Assembly (NCBI GenBank): GCA_964570685.1
Contig: CAZMZC010000008.1
Coordinates: 16,805 to 80,804 of the forward strand
From: UBA1189 sp964570685
Lineage (GTDB): Bacteria > Bacteroidota > Bacteroidia > Bacteroidales > Bacteroidaceae
Length of the DNA stretch: 64,000 bases
Direction: 5' to 3'
Part shown: in pieces, positions 40,540 to 48,702 of the stretch
Layout: each line of letters begins with the position of its first letter
How positions within the stretch are numbered: the first letter of the stretch is position 1
Position numbers and translations under genes: made by a program
Notes under the pieces: generated by a model
Databases searched by the model: none
What the model was told of the DNA's origin: nothing
What the model saw: the letters and a program-made list of their open reading frames with translations, nothing else

Positions 40540-40812
40540 TTAACCTACGATTGCGAGGATATCGCTCTGGCGCATGATGAGGTACTTGCTGCCTTCGAGC
40601 TCCAGCTCGGTGCCTGCATACTTGCCGTAGAGTACGGTGTCGCCTACCTTCACTACCATTTCCTCGTCTTTGGTGCCGTTGCCTACGGCTACTACTTCAC
40701 CCTTGAGGGGTTTCTCCTTGGCGGTGTCGGGGATGATGATGCCGCCGATAGTCTTCTCTTCGGCCGGTGCGGGTACTACGAGCACGCGGTCAGCTAATGG
40801 TTTGATGTTCAT
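40540..40812 (-). CDS. groES: 10-kDa chaperonin GroES
   Basis: Lid of the GroEL chamber; 90 residues, MNIKPLADRVLVVPAPAEEK. The mobile loop is EEKTIGGIIIPDTAKEKP. It is complete and leads the groES-groEL operon. The 150 nt upstream hold its promoter, but I see no perfect consensus and no CIRCE element (a 9-bp inverted repeat around 9 nt). Confidence 0.97.
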   Translation of the reverse strand: MNIKPLADRVLVVPAPAEEKTIGGIIIPDTAKEKPLKGEVVAVGNGTKDEEMVVKVGDTVLYGKYAGTELELEGSKYLIMRQSDILAIVG

Positions 40813-40963
40813 TTTTTGTACGTTTGGTTTTATGGTTATTGTTCATTATATTGTTTAGCAATGTCGCCATAGTATAAATAACGAAAAGCGTGCCACGATT
40901 GTTTGGGTTCGCGGCAATGCGCCAATGGATGACGGCTTGGCAAGCGACGTGTCAGTTTGTCAG

Positions 40964-41728
40964 TTATTCGAGCTCGAAGAGGAGTTTCTCGAGTTGCTCG
41001 GCCGTGAGCCAGCGGTGCAGGGTGCCCCGATGCGCCACGGTGATGGCTCCCGTCTCCTCAGACACAACGATAGCAAAAGCATCGCTCTCTTGCGATACAC
41101 CCAATGCGGCACGGTGGCGTAGGCCGAGCGACTTGGGTATCTCCATGCTATGTGATACGGGGAGCAGACAACCTGCGGCCACAATGCGTTTTTGGCTGAT
41201 GACCATGGCACCATCGTGCAAGGGACTATTCTTGAAGAAGATATTCTCGATGAGCAGTTGATTGATGGCTGCATCAATGGATTCGCCCGTATTGATGATT
41301 TCGCCCAGCTTATCGCCTTGTTCGATGACAATCAGTGCCCCCTCCTTGCGCTTCGACATGTTCATGCAGGCCATCACAATGGGCATCATCTCGGCATGGT
41401 CGGTCTTGACCTCCTTCTTTCCGGAAAACATCTCCACTATTCGTCTGACACGGTGCTGCGAACCAATCTCGCGCAAGAAACGGCGTATCTCGTCCTGAAA
41501 AAGGACGATAAGAGCCAAAGCACCCACACTGACGAGCGTATCCAAGATACCTCCCAAGAGCTTCATCTCCAGAATCTGAGACACCAAAAGCCAAATGATG
41601 ATGAAGACGAAGATACCTATGAAGAGGTTGAGCGAGCCCGACTCCTTCATCAACTTGTAGAAGTAGAAGAGCATCAGTGCTACAAGCAGAATGTCTATCA
41701 AGTCTTTTATGCTGAAACCGAGTAACAT
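40964..41728 (-). CDS. cdaA: diadenylate cyclase CdaA
   Basis: Makes the second messenger cyclic di-AMP from two ATP. It is 254 residues with three N-terminal membrane segments (LIDILLVALMLFYFYKLM; FIGIFVFIIIWLLVSQIL; LVSVGALALIVLFQ). The DAC domain has the active-site SPLHDGAMVI and LGLRHRAALGVSQ motifs. Unusually for the Firmicutes pattern there is no cdaR/glmM next door. It follows folP, as often in Bacteroidales, with a 7-nt repeat array in the 24-nt gap and across the folP stop. Confidence 0.95.
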   Translation of the reverse strand: MLLGFSIKDLIDILLVALMLFYFYKLMKESGSLNLFIGIFVFIIIWLLVSQILEMKLLGGILDTLVSVGALALIVLFQDEIRRFLREIGSQHRVRRIVEMFSGKKEVKTDHAEMMPIVMACMNMSKRKEGALIVIEQGDKLGEIINTGESIDAAINQLLIENIFFKNSPLHDGAMVISQKRIVAAGCLLPVSHSMEIPKSLGLRHRAALGVSQESDAFAIVVSEETGAITVAHRGTLHRWLTAEQLEKLLFELE

Positions 41729-41733
41729 GGGGT

Positions 41734-41768
41734 ATGAGTTGTGAGTTGTGAGTTATGAGTGGTGAGTT
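41734..41768. repeat. five 7-nt repeats across the folP stop
   Basis: Units TATGAGT, TGTGAGT, TGTGAGT, TATGAGT, GGTGAGT. The folP stop codon and its last His-Ser codons are inside. Confidence 0.9.
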
Positions 41769-42637
41769 GTCTTTTCGGAGGGTTCGGAGGATTCTGAGGA
41801 CGCAGAGGATTCTGAGGATTCAGATGGATTCTTTAATTTTTCCGTGATGGCCACCGCCTCTACCGCCGCTTTCACGTCGTGCACGCGGAGTATGTGGGCA
41901 CCCTTCATCAGAGCTATGGTGTGTAGCACGGTGGTACCGTTGAGTGCCTCCTCGGGAGTGATGTCGAGACACTTGTATATCATCGACTTGCGCGACACGC
42001 CTATCAGTACCGGGCACTCCAGTATATGTAGTTCTTCGAGGTGTGTCATGAGGCGGTAGTTGTCATCGAGCGTCTTGCCGAAGCCGAAGCCGGGATCCAC
42101 GATCACGTCATTCACGCCTATGAGATGCAGGCGGTCGATGCGCTCGGCAAGGTCATACATCAGCTCCGTCCAACTGCCCTTGTTGCAGGTAAGCACGTAG
42201 GGCACCTGCAGGTCGGCCACGGTGGCAAACATCCGCTCGCCGGCCTCTCCGCCCGACACGTCGTTAATCATCTGCACGCCAAAGTCCCTCACGCAGCGCT
42301 CGGCTATGGAGGCACGGAAGGTGTCAACCGACAGGACGGCCTCGGGAGCCACCCTGCGCACGGCCGCGAGGGCCATACCGAGACGGCGCATCTCCTCCTC
42401 CCCGCTCACGGGGGCAAGCCCGGGCTTGGTAGAGCAGCCACCAATGTCGAGTATCGCGGCTCCCTCGCCGAGCATCGCCAGGGCACGCTCGGCCACGGCA
42501 TCGGCCGTATGCATCTGCGAGGCTTCGTAGAACGACTCCTCCGTAGCATTTAGGATGCCCATCACCAGCGGACGCTCCAGCGAGAGCAGGTGGCCACCGA
42601 CGTTCAGCGTATAGGGTATGGTGTTGCGTGTATTCAT
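41753..42637 (-). CDS. folP: dihydropteroate synthase
   Basis: Joins p-aminobenzoate to the pterin in folate synthesis; the target of sulfonamides. Of 294 residues, the first about 268 are the TIM barrel: LVMGILNATEESFY, ILDIGGCSTKPG, VLSVDTFRA, INDVSGG, DVIVDPGFGFGKT, VLIGVSRKSMI, ILRVHDVKA. The last about 25 residues (SESSESSASSESSEPSEK) are low complexity, coded by 9-nt repeats, and have no role in the fold. The stop lies in a second, 7-nt array. It is upstream of cdaA. Confidence 0.95.
   Translation of the reverse strand: MNTRNTIPYTLNVGGHLLSLERPLVMGILNATEESFYEASQMHTADAVAERALAMLGEGAAILDIGGCSTKPGLAPVSGEEEMRRLGMALAAVRRVAPEAVLSVDTFRASIAERCVRDFGVQMINDVSGGEAGERMFATVADLQVPYVLTCNKGSWTELMYDLAERIDRLHLIGVNDVIVDPGFGFGKTLDDNYRLMTHLEELHILECPVLIGVSRKSMIYKCLDITPEEALNGTTVLHTIALMKGAHILRVHDVKAAVEAVAITEKLKNPSESSESSASSESSEPSEKTTHHS
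41775..41828 (-). repeat. six 9-nt repeats coding the FolP tail
   Basis: Plus-strand units TTCGGAGGG, TTCGGAGGA, TTCTGAGGA, CGCAGAGGA, TTCTGAGGA, TTCAGATGG. Each adds Ser-Glu-Ser-like residues in frame. Confidence 0.9.
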
Positions 42638-42645
42638 ATCAATGA

Positions 42646-42653
42646 CAAAGTTA
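42646..42653 (-). promoter_or_regulatory. folP promoter -7 box
   Basis: The minus strand reads TAACTTTG, 8 nt before the ATG. No -33 box at the usual distance. Confidence 0.4.
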
Positions 42654-42750
42654 ATTGTTTTTTTGATAAAACGAAAACAAATAATAAGAAGAAGTTTGTC
42701 TCGTCAGAAAAAACAGTACGAGATGCTTGGAATCTCGCTAAACCCTAATC

Positions 42751-42908
42751 AAGGTATTCAGGTATTCAGTATTCAGTTAAATTAAGTCGACCCTAAAAAA
42801 GGTGAAAATAGGGATTATATATATAATTATAATTATATATATAAAATTTTTCTTTACAAGTGCGCACTCAAAAATAAAACAACTGAATACTGAATACCTG
42901 AATACCTT
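42751..42908. repeat. 158-bp nested palindromic element upstream of murF
   Basis: Two 28-bp arms, 42751-42778 and 42881-42908, are perfect inverted copies built of GGTATTCA-type words. The 102-bp centre contains a perfect 30-bp A/T palindrome (42815-42844). There is no ORF in it. The whole gap 42638-43162 (525 nt) is AT-rich with no gene; besides this element it has promoter-like boxes near 43044 and 43125. Confidence 0.92.
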
Positions 42909-43124
42909 CTCCCATGATTTCTTGCACCTGTAAGCGAATCGCCACGCAGGTACTGAAAATTTTTATTTGACTGAATAAAAGATGCTTATTCAAAGAACTT
43001 ATCATTAGTTTTCAGTAAGTCGCTAAGTCTCGCCACAAAGTATTACCTTTGCATTGTCATAGGGTGACAAGGGTGGCAACAAAGTAAAAACGCACATAAT
43101 CTTCGGAGAATCGAAAAAAAACAC

Positions 43125-43132
43125 TAATTTTG
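43125..43132 (+). promoter_or_regulatory. murF promoter -7 box
   Basis: TAATTTTG, 30 nt before the start codon. A second box, TACCTTTG, is at 43044-43051. Neither has a perfect -33 TTTG. Confidence 0.45.
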
Positions 43133-43162
43133 TAAACCAAACAAAAACGGAAGAAAAACAAC

Positions 43163-44470
43163 ATGGTAACTATCGAGCACATATACAGCTGCTTCAACGA
43201 GAGCACAGGCATCACCACCGACACCCGACAGTGCCGCGAGGGGATGATGTTCGTGGCACTACGAGGCGAAAACTTCGACGGCAACCGCTACGCCAAGAGC
43301 GCCCTGGAGCAGGGATGCAGCTACGTGGTCATCGACAATGCCGAGGCCGCCGACCTCAGCCCCGAGCTCGCCTCCCGGGCCATCCTCGTGGACGACTCGC
43401 TACGCACGCTACAGCACCTTGCCCGCCACCACCGCCGCGCCTTGGGCCTCCCCATCGTAGGCATCACAGGCACCAACGGCAAGACTACCACGAAGGAGCT
43501 CGTGGCCGCCGTGCTCGCCCGCAAATACCGCATACACTACACGCAGGGCAACCTGAACAACCACATCGGCGTGCCCCTCACCCTGCTACAGCTCAGCCCG
43601 GAGCATGAGATGGCCGTGGTGGAGATGGGCGCCAGCCACCTGGGCGACATCAAGGAGCTGGTAGAGATTGCCGAGCCCGACTACGGCCTCATCACCAACG
43701 TGGGCATGGCCCACCTGCAGGGCTTCGGGTCGCTCGAAGGAGTCATCCGCACCAAAGGCGAGCTATATGACTACCTGCGCACCACGAAGAAGCGCACGAT
43801 ATTCCTCAATGCTGACGATGACATATTGGCAAGTATCGCCGATGGATTGACGGTGGTGGGGTACGGACAATCGGCCGACGTGGAGGTCCGTGGCGAAATC
43901 GTGGCGTGTGCCCCCTACCTGCACTTCCGGTGGAGAAAGCACGAAGGCATGTGGCACGAGGTAGGCACCCGCCTCATAGGCAGCTACAACATCAGCAATG
44001 CCCTGTGCGCCTTAGCCGTGGGCACCTACTTCGGGGTAGCGGAAGAGGAGGCGTCGGCAGCACTCGCCGAATACACCCCCACGAACAACCGCTCGCAGCT
44101 CACCAAGACCGAGCACAACACGCTCATCGTAGATGCCTACAACGCCAACCCCACCAGCATGCGTGCCGCCATAGACAACTTTGCCTTGATGGAGGCACCC
44201 CACAAGATGCTCATCCTGGGCGACATGAAGGAGCTGGGCGAAGCCACCGCCAGGGCACACCAGGAGGTGGTAGACAGGCTCGGCGAATGCCACTTCGGCG
44301 AGGTGTGGCTCGTAGGCTCCGCCTTTGCCGCCACCCGGCACACCCAGCGCACCTTTGCCGATGCCGATGAGGTGAAAGCCGCCTTGCAGACACATCGTCC
44401 CGAGGGATGCACCATCCTTATCAAGGGGTCGAACAGCATGAAGCTGGCCTCGCTGGCAGAGTGGCTGTAA
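43163..44470 (+). CDS. murF: UDP-MurNAc-tripeptide:D-Ala-D-Ala ligase MurF
   Basis: Last cytoplasmic step of peptidoglycan precursor synthesis. 435 residues: N-terminal substrate domain (STGITTDTRQCREGMMFVAL), ATP-binding GITGTNGKTTTKELVAAV, central TQGNLNNHIGVPLTLL and EMGASHLGDIKELVEIAEP, then the C-terminal domain DAYNANPTSMRAAIDNF and LGDMKELGEA. It is complete. It stands outside a dcw cluster and is the first gene of a unit with the HprK-like gene 32 nt further on. Confidence 0.96.
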   Translation: MVTIEHIYSCFNESTGITTDTRQCREGMMFVALRGENFDGNRYAKSALEQGCSYVVIDNAEAADLSPELASRAILVDDSLRTLQHLARHHRRALGLPIVGITGTNGKTTTKELVAAVLARKYRIHYTQGNLNNHIGVPLTLLQLSPEHEMAVVEMGASHLGDIKELVEIAEPDYGLITNVGMAHLQGFGSLEGVIRTKGELYDYLRTTKKRTIFLNADDDILASIADGLTVVGYGQSADVEVRGEIVACAPYLHFRWRKHEGMWHEVGTRLIGSYNISNALCALAVGTYFGVAEEEASAALAEYTPTNNRSQLTKTEHNTLIVDAYNANPTSMRAAIDNFALMEAPHKMLILGDMKELGEATARAHQEVVDRLGECHFGEVWLVGSAFAATRHTQRTFADADEVKAALQTHRPEGCTILIKGSNSMKLASLAEWL

Positions 44471-44502
44471 CAGACAATATAGATAATTAATAAATAGCAA
44501 AG

Positions 44503-45387
44503 ATGCCAACAAAATACTACACCGTAGCCCGCCACACCTTCGCGGTGACCCTCCCCGAAGGAGAGACGGGCATCGCCCTACCCTCGTACGAACCCTTTGC
44601 GGCACCGTGCGCCCCCGACAAGCTACTGTTCTCACTCACCGTAGACGATGATTTCTATCCCGCCGAAAAGGGCGAGACCATCGGCGAGTTCGATTGCGGA
44701 GCTGCCGACTTCGGCGTATACCGCCTGCCCGACGGCACCTATCAGATACTCGTGAGCCCGCCCGGAGGCCGATATTGTGGACTCCTGCAGGCCTCGCCCG
44801 ACTTCAGCCGGGCCACAATAGCCACCCGAGGTGAGGACCCGATGCGCACCTTCGCCGTCAACAATGCCCTGATGCTCGTATACGCCTTCGCGGCCGCTGA
44901 GATGGGCACCCTGCTCATCCACGCCTCGGTCATCAAGAACAACCATCGCGGCTACCTTTTCCTCGGCAAGAGCGGCACGGGCAAGAGCACACACAGCAGC
45001 CTATGGCTGAAACACATTGAAGGCAGCGAGCTGCTTAATGACGACAATCCCGTTATCCGCATCGAAGGCGAGAAAGCTACCGTATACGGCTCGCCCTGGA
45101 GCGGCAAAACCCCCTGCTACAAGAACGACAGCGCCCCGATAGGTGCCTTCGTGCGCATCAAGCAAGAGCCTACCAACCACATCGAGCGCGAGGGAGCCCT
45201 GCAGGCCTTCGCCGTGCTGCTGCCCTCGATGTCGACCATGAAGTGGGACAAGCGCGTCTATGGCGGCATCTGCGATAGCGTATCACGCTTGATAGAGCTG
45301 ACACCACTCTACACCTTAGGTTGCCGCCCCGACCAAGAGGCCGCCGAGGTATGTCACGCGGCAGTAACCTCCAACGATAATCTATGA
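44503..45387 (+). CDS. HprK-like (PEP-carboxykinase-fold) ATPase
   Basis: A 294-residue cytoplasmic protein. The first about 130 residues are a beta-rich domain with no name. The C-terminal half looks like the HPr kinase/PEP carboxykinase fold: LLIHASVIKN, P-loop FLGKSGTGKSTHSSLWL, LLNDDNPVIRI and VYGSPWSGKTPCY. It is not true HprK, because the DRTU-type N-terminus and the HPr partner genes are missing. Similar HprK-like kinases occur in lasso-peptide and other RiPP clusters. It is coupled to the S24 peptidase gene (ATGA overlap), with PqqD after that. The substrate is unknown. Confidence 0.82.
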   Translation: MPTKYYTVARHTFAVTLPEGETGIALPSYEPFAAPCAPDKLLFSLTVDDDFYPAEKGETIGEFDCGAADFGVYRLPDGTYQILVSPPGGRYCGLLQASPDFSRATIATRGEDPMRTFAVNNALMLVYAFAAAEMGTLLIHASVIKNNHRGYLFLGKSGTGKSTHSSLWLKHIEGSELLNDDNPVIRIEGEKATVYGSPWSGKTPCYKNDSAPIGAFVRIKQEPTNHIEREGALQAFAVLLPSMSTMKWDKRVYGGICDSVSRLIELTPLYTLGCRPDQEAAEVCHAAVTSNDNL

Positions 45388-45854
45388 CAACAGCCGCCCG
45401 TAACACCATAGAGCTCCCCAACGAGATTTTCCTCGGAGAGGTGAAAAGACTCATCGCCGACGGCCACGATGCCACACTCCGCGTGAGAGGTTTCAGCATG
45501 CGCCCCTTCCTCGAAGACCGCCGCGACAAGATTGTACTCACCCGACTCACCCACGCCCCACAGGTAGGCGATGCCGTACTTGCCGAGATTGCCCCTGGGA
45601 AATATGTATACCACCGCATCATACGCATCGAAGGCGACAAGGTGGCCCTCAAGGGCGACGGCAACGTCAGAGGCACAGAGCAATGCCACATCAGCCACAT
45701 CGTGGGCGCCACCAAGCACCTCATACGCAAGGACAAGACCTACTCACCCGACGGCAAGGCGTGGCGCTGCTACTCGGCCTTGTGGCCGAAGTGGCCGTTT
45801 GCCAGACGCGTACTGCTGGCCATCTACCGCCGATTGCCAGCCACCTGGAGGTGA
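45384..45854 (+). CDS. S24/S26-type peptidase (SipW/archaeal-like dyad)
   Basis: A 156-residue protein of the LexA/signal-peptidase fold. The catalytic Ser is Ser38 in RVRGFSMRPFL. At the place where bacterial signal peptidases have Lys there is His77 in KYVYHRIIRIEGD, which looks like the Ser-His type found in SipW and archaeal/eukaryotic signal peptidases. VALKGDGNVRGTEQ is the conserved G-D-N region. There is no strong N-terminal membrane segment; a weak hydrophobic part near the end (ALWPKWPFARRVLLAIY) could associate with membranes. It overlaps the HprK-like gene and precedes PqqD. Confidence 0.83.
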   Translation: MTTAARNTIELPNEIFLGEVKRLIADGHDATLRVRGFSMRPFLEDRRDKIVLTRLTHAPQVGDAVLAEIAPGKYVYHRIIRIEGDKVALKGDGNVRGTEQCHISHIVGATKHLIRKDKTYSPDGKAWRCYSALWPKWPFARRVLLAIYRRLPATWR

Positions 45855-45870
45855 CACGGCCATTCCTATC

Positions 45871-45915
45871 CTAGGCAGTCCTAAGAATCCCTAGGAAATC
45901 CTAGATAATCCTATA
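45871..45915 (+). repeat. 10-nt repeats between the peptidase and PqqD-like genes
   Basis: Units CTAGGCAGTC, CTAAGAATCC, CTAGGAAATC, CTAGATAATC, CTATA; a worn unit CATTCCTATC precedes. Same word family and same sense orientation as 40487-40530. Confidence 0.9.
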
Positions 45916-45949
45916 AAAAAACACATAACAACCCATAACACCAAGAAAA

Positions 45950-46219
45950 ATGAAAATCAACGAAGGATTCGAGCTACGCGAAATGTGTGGCGAGCACATC
46001 ATCATCGCCACCGGAGTGGCCAACATCGACTTTAGCAAGGTCATCAGTCTCAACGAGAGCGCAGCCTACCTATGGCGCGAGGTCGAGGACAAGGAGTTTA
46101 CGCCCGAAACATTGGCCGACCTACTGACCGAGAAGTACGACATTGACGATGCTACCGCACTGGCCGATGCCACCGCACTGACGCAGAGATGGGTAGAGGC
46201 AGGCATAGCCGCCCTGTAA
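45950..46219 (+). CDS. PqqD-like (RRE-fold) protein
   Basis: An 89-residue protein. It has the PqqD pattern: a beta N-terminus (FELREMCGEHIIIATG), then ISLNESAAYLWREVEDKEF and a helix-turn-helix-like end (PETLADLLTEKYDIDDATAL). PqqD-like domains are the RiPP recognition element that binds leader peptides for modifying enzymes. Stand-alone copies usually serve a radical-SAM or maturation partner; here the neighbours are a HprK-like ATPase and an S24 peptidase. No precursor-like small gene is visible from 44471 to 46340. Confidence 0.88.
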   Translation: MKINEGFELREMCGEHIIIATGVANIDFSKVISLNESAAYLWREVEDKEFTPETLADLLTEKYDIDDATALADATALTQRWVEAGIAAL

Positions 46220-46307
46220 CCAATTGTGTAAAAACGTTCTTCGCCGCAAGCTAAAATTTGTAACCAAAATGTAACAAACATTTATTAGGATAGTAAAGAT
46301 TATTTAT

Positions 46308-46315
46308 TATCTTTG
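46308..46315 (+). promoter_or_regulatory. phosphate transporter promoter -7 box
   Basis: TATCTTTG, 26 nt before the start codon, so a short leader is expected. The -33 box is not perfect. Confidence 0.55.
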
Positions 46316-46340
46316 CACGAAATTACCAACAAACGTTTTT

Positions 46341-48632
46341 ATGGAATACATTTATTTAGGAATAATCTGTTTCCTGTTTATTCTCGCGGTCATCGACCTC
46401 AATGTCGGTGTAAGTAACGACGCCGTGAACTTCCTCAACTCGGCGGTAGGTGCCAAAGCGGCATCGCTAAAGACAATCTTGATTGTAGCAGCAATCGGAA
46501 TTTTCATCGGAGCATCAACCAGTAACGGTATGATGGATATTGCTCGGCATGGCATGTTCCAACCCGAGCATTTTTATTTCCGGCAGGTGATGTGCATCTT
46601 CCTGGCCGTGACGGTCACCGATGTGGTATTGCTCGACATTTTCAACTCGCTCGGTATGCCCACATCGACCACCGTGTCGATGGTGTTTGAGTTGTTGGGA
46701 GCCTCGTTTGCCATCTCGCTCATCAAGCTCAATTCGGGCGAGAATATGGAGGGCGTAGAATCGTTGGCCGACCTGCTCAATACGGGCAAGGCGCTGGAGG
46801 TGATAGCCGGCATCTTCCTCTCCGTGGCGATAGCCTTCTTCTTCGGTATCATCGTGCAGTGGATATCACGCCTTATATTTACCTATAATTATAAGAAGGG
46901 GCTGACCAAGAAAATCGGCATCTTCGGCGGTGTGGCCGTGACCTCCATCATCTACTTTATGCTCTTCAAGGGCATGAAGGGAGCCTCGTTCATGACCCCC
47001 GACATCAAGGCCTTCCTCAATGAGAACACACTATTGCTCCTCGGCATCATCTTCGTGGTGAGCACCGTGCTCATGCAGTTCCTCCACGCCATCAAGGTCA
47101 ACGTGTTCAAGGTAATCATCATGATCGGTACCTTCGCTTTGGCTATGGCCTTTGCGGGTAACGACTTGGTGAACTTCATCGGTGTCACCATGGCTGCCCT
47201 CGATAGTGTGCTCCACTTCTTCAAGGAAGGATTGGCCGCAGGCTTCACCCCCGACACCTATAAGGTGGGCTTCCTCAACGACCCCGCCACCACATCCATC
47301 TGGTTCCTCATCGGTGCCGGCGCCATCATGGTATTTGCCCTGTGTACCTCAAAGAAGGCTCACGAGGTGCTGAAGACCTCCATCAACCTCTCACGTCAGG
47401 ACGAGGGTGACGAGATGTTCGGCTCATCGAGCATGGCACGCAAGCTCGTGCGCATGGGAATGGGATTCATCAACGGACTCAATAGCATCACCCCCAGCAA
47501 CATCAAGAAGTGGGTCAACAACCGCTTCAGCCAAGAGGATGTGGCTTTGGAAAGCGGTGCGGCCTTCGACCTCGTGCGTGCCTCTGTCAACCTCGTGCTC
47601 GCAGGTCTGCTCATCGCACTGGGTACCTCGTTGAAACTCCCTCTTTCGACCACCTACGTGACCTTTATGGTAGGTATGGGTTCTTCATTGGCCGACCGTG
47701 CTTGGGGACGTGAGACCGCCGTATTCCGCATCACCGGCGTTATCTCCGTGATTGGTGGATGGTTCCTCACCGCTGGTGCCGCCTTCATCTTGGCGGGCCT
47801 GGTAGCTACCATCAACTACGTCACTGGCCCTATCGGCATGCTGGTAATGGTGGCTCTCGCCATCTTCCTGCTCATCCGTAGCCACATCTCTTACAAGAAC
47901 AAGGCTACCAAGGAGGTGCGCGATGTCAACATGGATATTATCCTTACCTCAGAGAACCCCGACGAGGTATGGACAAGCCTCAAGGCTCATACCGCAGAGA
48001 CCCTCTGCCATACACTCAACTATGCTGCCGACACCTATGAGGGCGTCATTGGCGCCTTTGCCAACGAGGATGTGCGCAAGTTGCGCTCGTCACTTGGCAA
48101 GATTGTTGAGGAAAAGGCGTGGCTCAAGCAGATGCGCCGTAAGGAAACACTCGGCTTCCGCCGCATCGACAAGGGACTTGCATTCGAGAAGAACACCTGG
48201 TATTACCTCAGCAGTAACAATGCCCAGCAGATTCTCAATACGCTGACCCGTATCACCAACCCCATGAAGGAGCATACCGACAACAACTTCCGTCCGCTCT
48301 CACCGCAGTACTACGAGGAGTTTGCACCCTATCAGAAGCGCTTGGTCGAGGTATTCCGTGGTATCAGCCGCGTCATCAGCACAGGCGACTACACCGATGC
48401 GGAGAAGTTCTCTGCCGAAGGTAAGTGGCTGAAGAAGGAAATCTCGAACCTCCGCCGCTTGCAGACACACCGCTTGCAGGAGGATGCCGAGAATATCAAG
48501 GTAGCATTCGTATACCTCAACCTCATCCAGGAATCGCACGAGCTCCTCTCCGAGGTACGTAACGTGCTCCGCGGTTGCGAGAAATACTTCATCGACCAAA
48601 AAGAACTCAGCGTAGAAGAGGCAAACCTCTAA
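46341..48632 (+). CDS. PiT-family inorganic phosphate transporter with C-terminal PhoU-like domain
   Basis: A 763-residue inner-membrane protein. Two PiT repeats are visible: GVSNDAVNFLNSAVGAKA near the N-terminus and AGNDLVNFIGVTMAALDS in the middle, both with the N-D-x-x-N type signature, and many membrane segments. After about residue 530 there is no membrane part: a helical region (TLNYAADTYEGVIGAFANED, LKQMRRKETLGFRRI) resembles PhoU/DUF47 proteins that normally come from a separate gene. Transport is probably of phosphate with H+ or Na+. It has its own promoter and a strong terminator. Confidence 0.9.
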   Translation: MEYIYLGIICFLFILAVIDLNVGVSNDAVNFLNSAVGAKAASLKTILIVAAIGIFIGASTSNGMMDIARHGMFQPEHFYFRQVMCIFLAVTVTDVVLLDIFNSLGMPTSTTVSMVFELLGASFAISLIKLNSGENMEGVESLADLLNTGKALEVIAGIFLSVAIAFFFGIIVQWISRLIFTYNYKKGLTKKIGIFGGVAVTSIIYFMLFKGMKGASFMTPDIKAFLNENTLLLLGIIFVVSTVLMQFLHAIKVNVFKVIIMIGTFALAMAFAGNDLVNFIGVTMAALDSVLHFFKEGLAAGFTPDTYKVGFLNDPATTSIWFLIGAGAIMVFALCTSKKAHEVLKTSINLSRQDEGDEMFGSSSMARKLVRMGMGFINGLNSITPSNIKKWVNNRFSQEDVALESGAAFDLVRASVNLVLAGLLIALGTSLKLPLSTTYVTFMVGMGSSLADRAWGRETAVFRITGVISVIGGWFLTAGAAFILAGLVATINYVTGPIGMLVMVALAIFLLIRSHISYKNKATKEVRDVNMDIILTSENPDEVWTSLKAHTAETLCHTLNYAADTYEGVIGAFANEDVRKLRSSLGKIVEEKAWLKQMRRKETLGFRRIDKGLAFEKNTWYYLSSNNAQQILNTLTRITNPMKEHTDNNFRPLSPQYYEEFAPYQKRLVEVFRGISRVISTGDYTDAEKFSAEGKWLKKEISNLRRLQTHRLQEDAENIKVAFVYLNLIQESHELLSEVRNVLRGCEKYFIDQKELSVEEANL

Positions 48633-48658
48633 TACAAGAGTTCGCCACAATACAACGT

Positions 48659-48686
48659 AGGGGATAGCAACGTTGCTATCCCCTAT
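48659..48686. terminator. terminator between pit and nhaC
   Basis: TAGGGGATAGCAA and TTGCTATCCCCTA pair perfectly over 13 bp around CG, followed by TATTTTT. The two genes converge, so it may serve both. Confidence 0.92.
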
Positions 48687-48702
48687 ATTTTTCGCTCATT
48701 AC

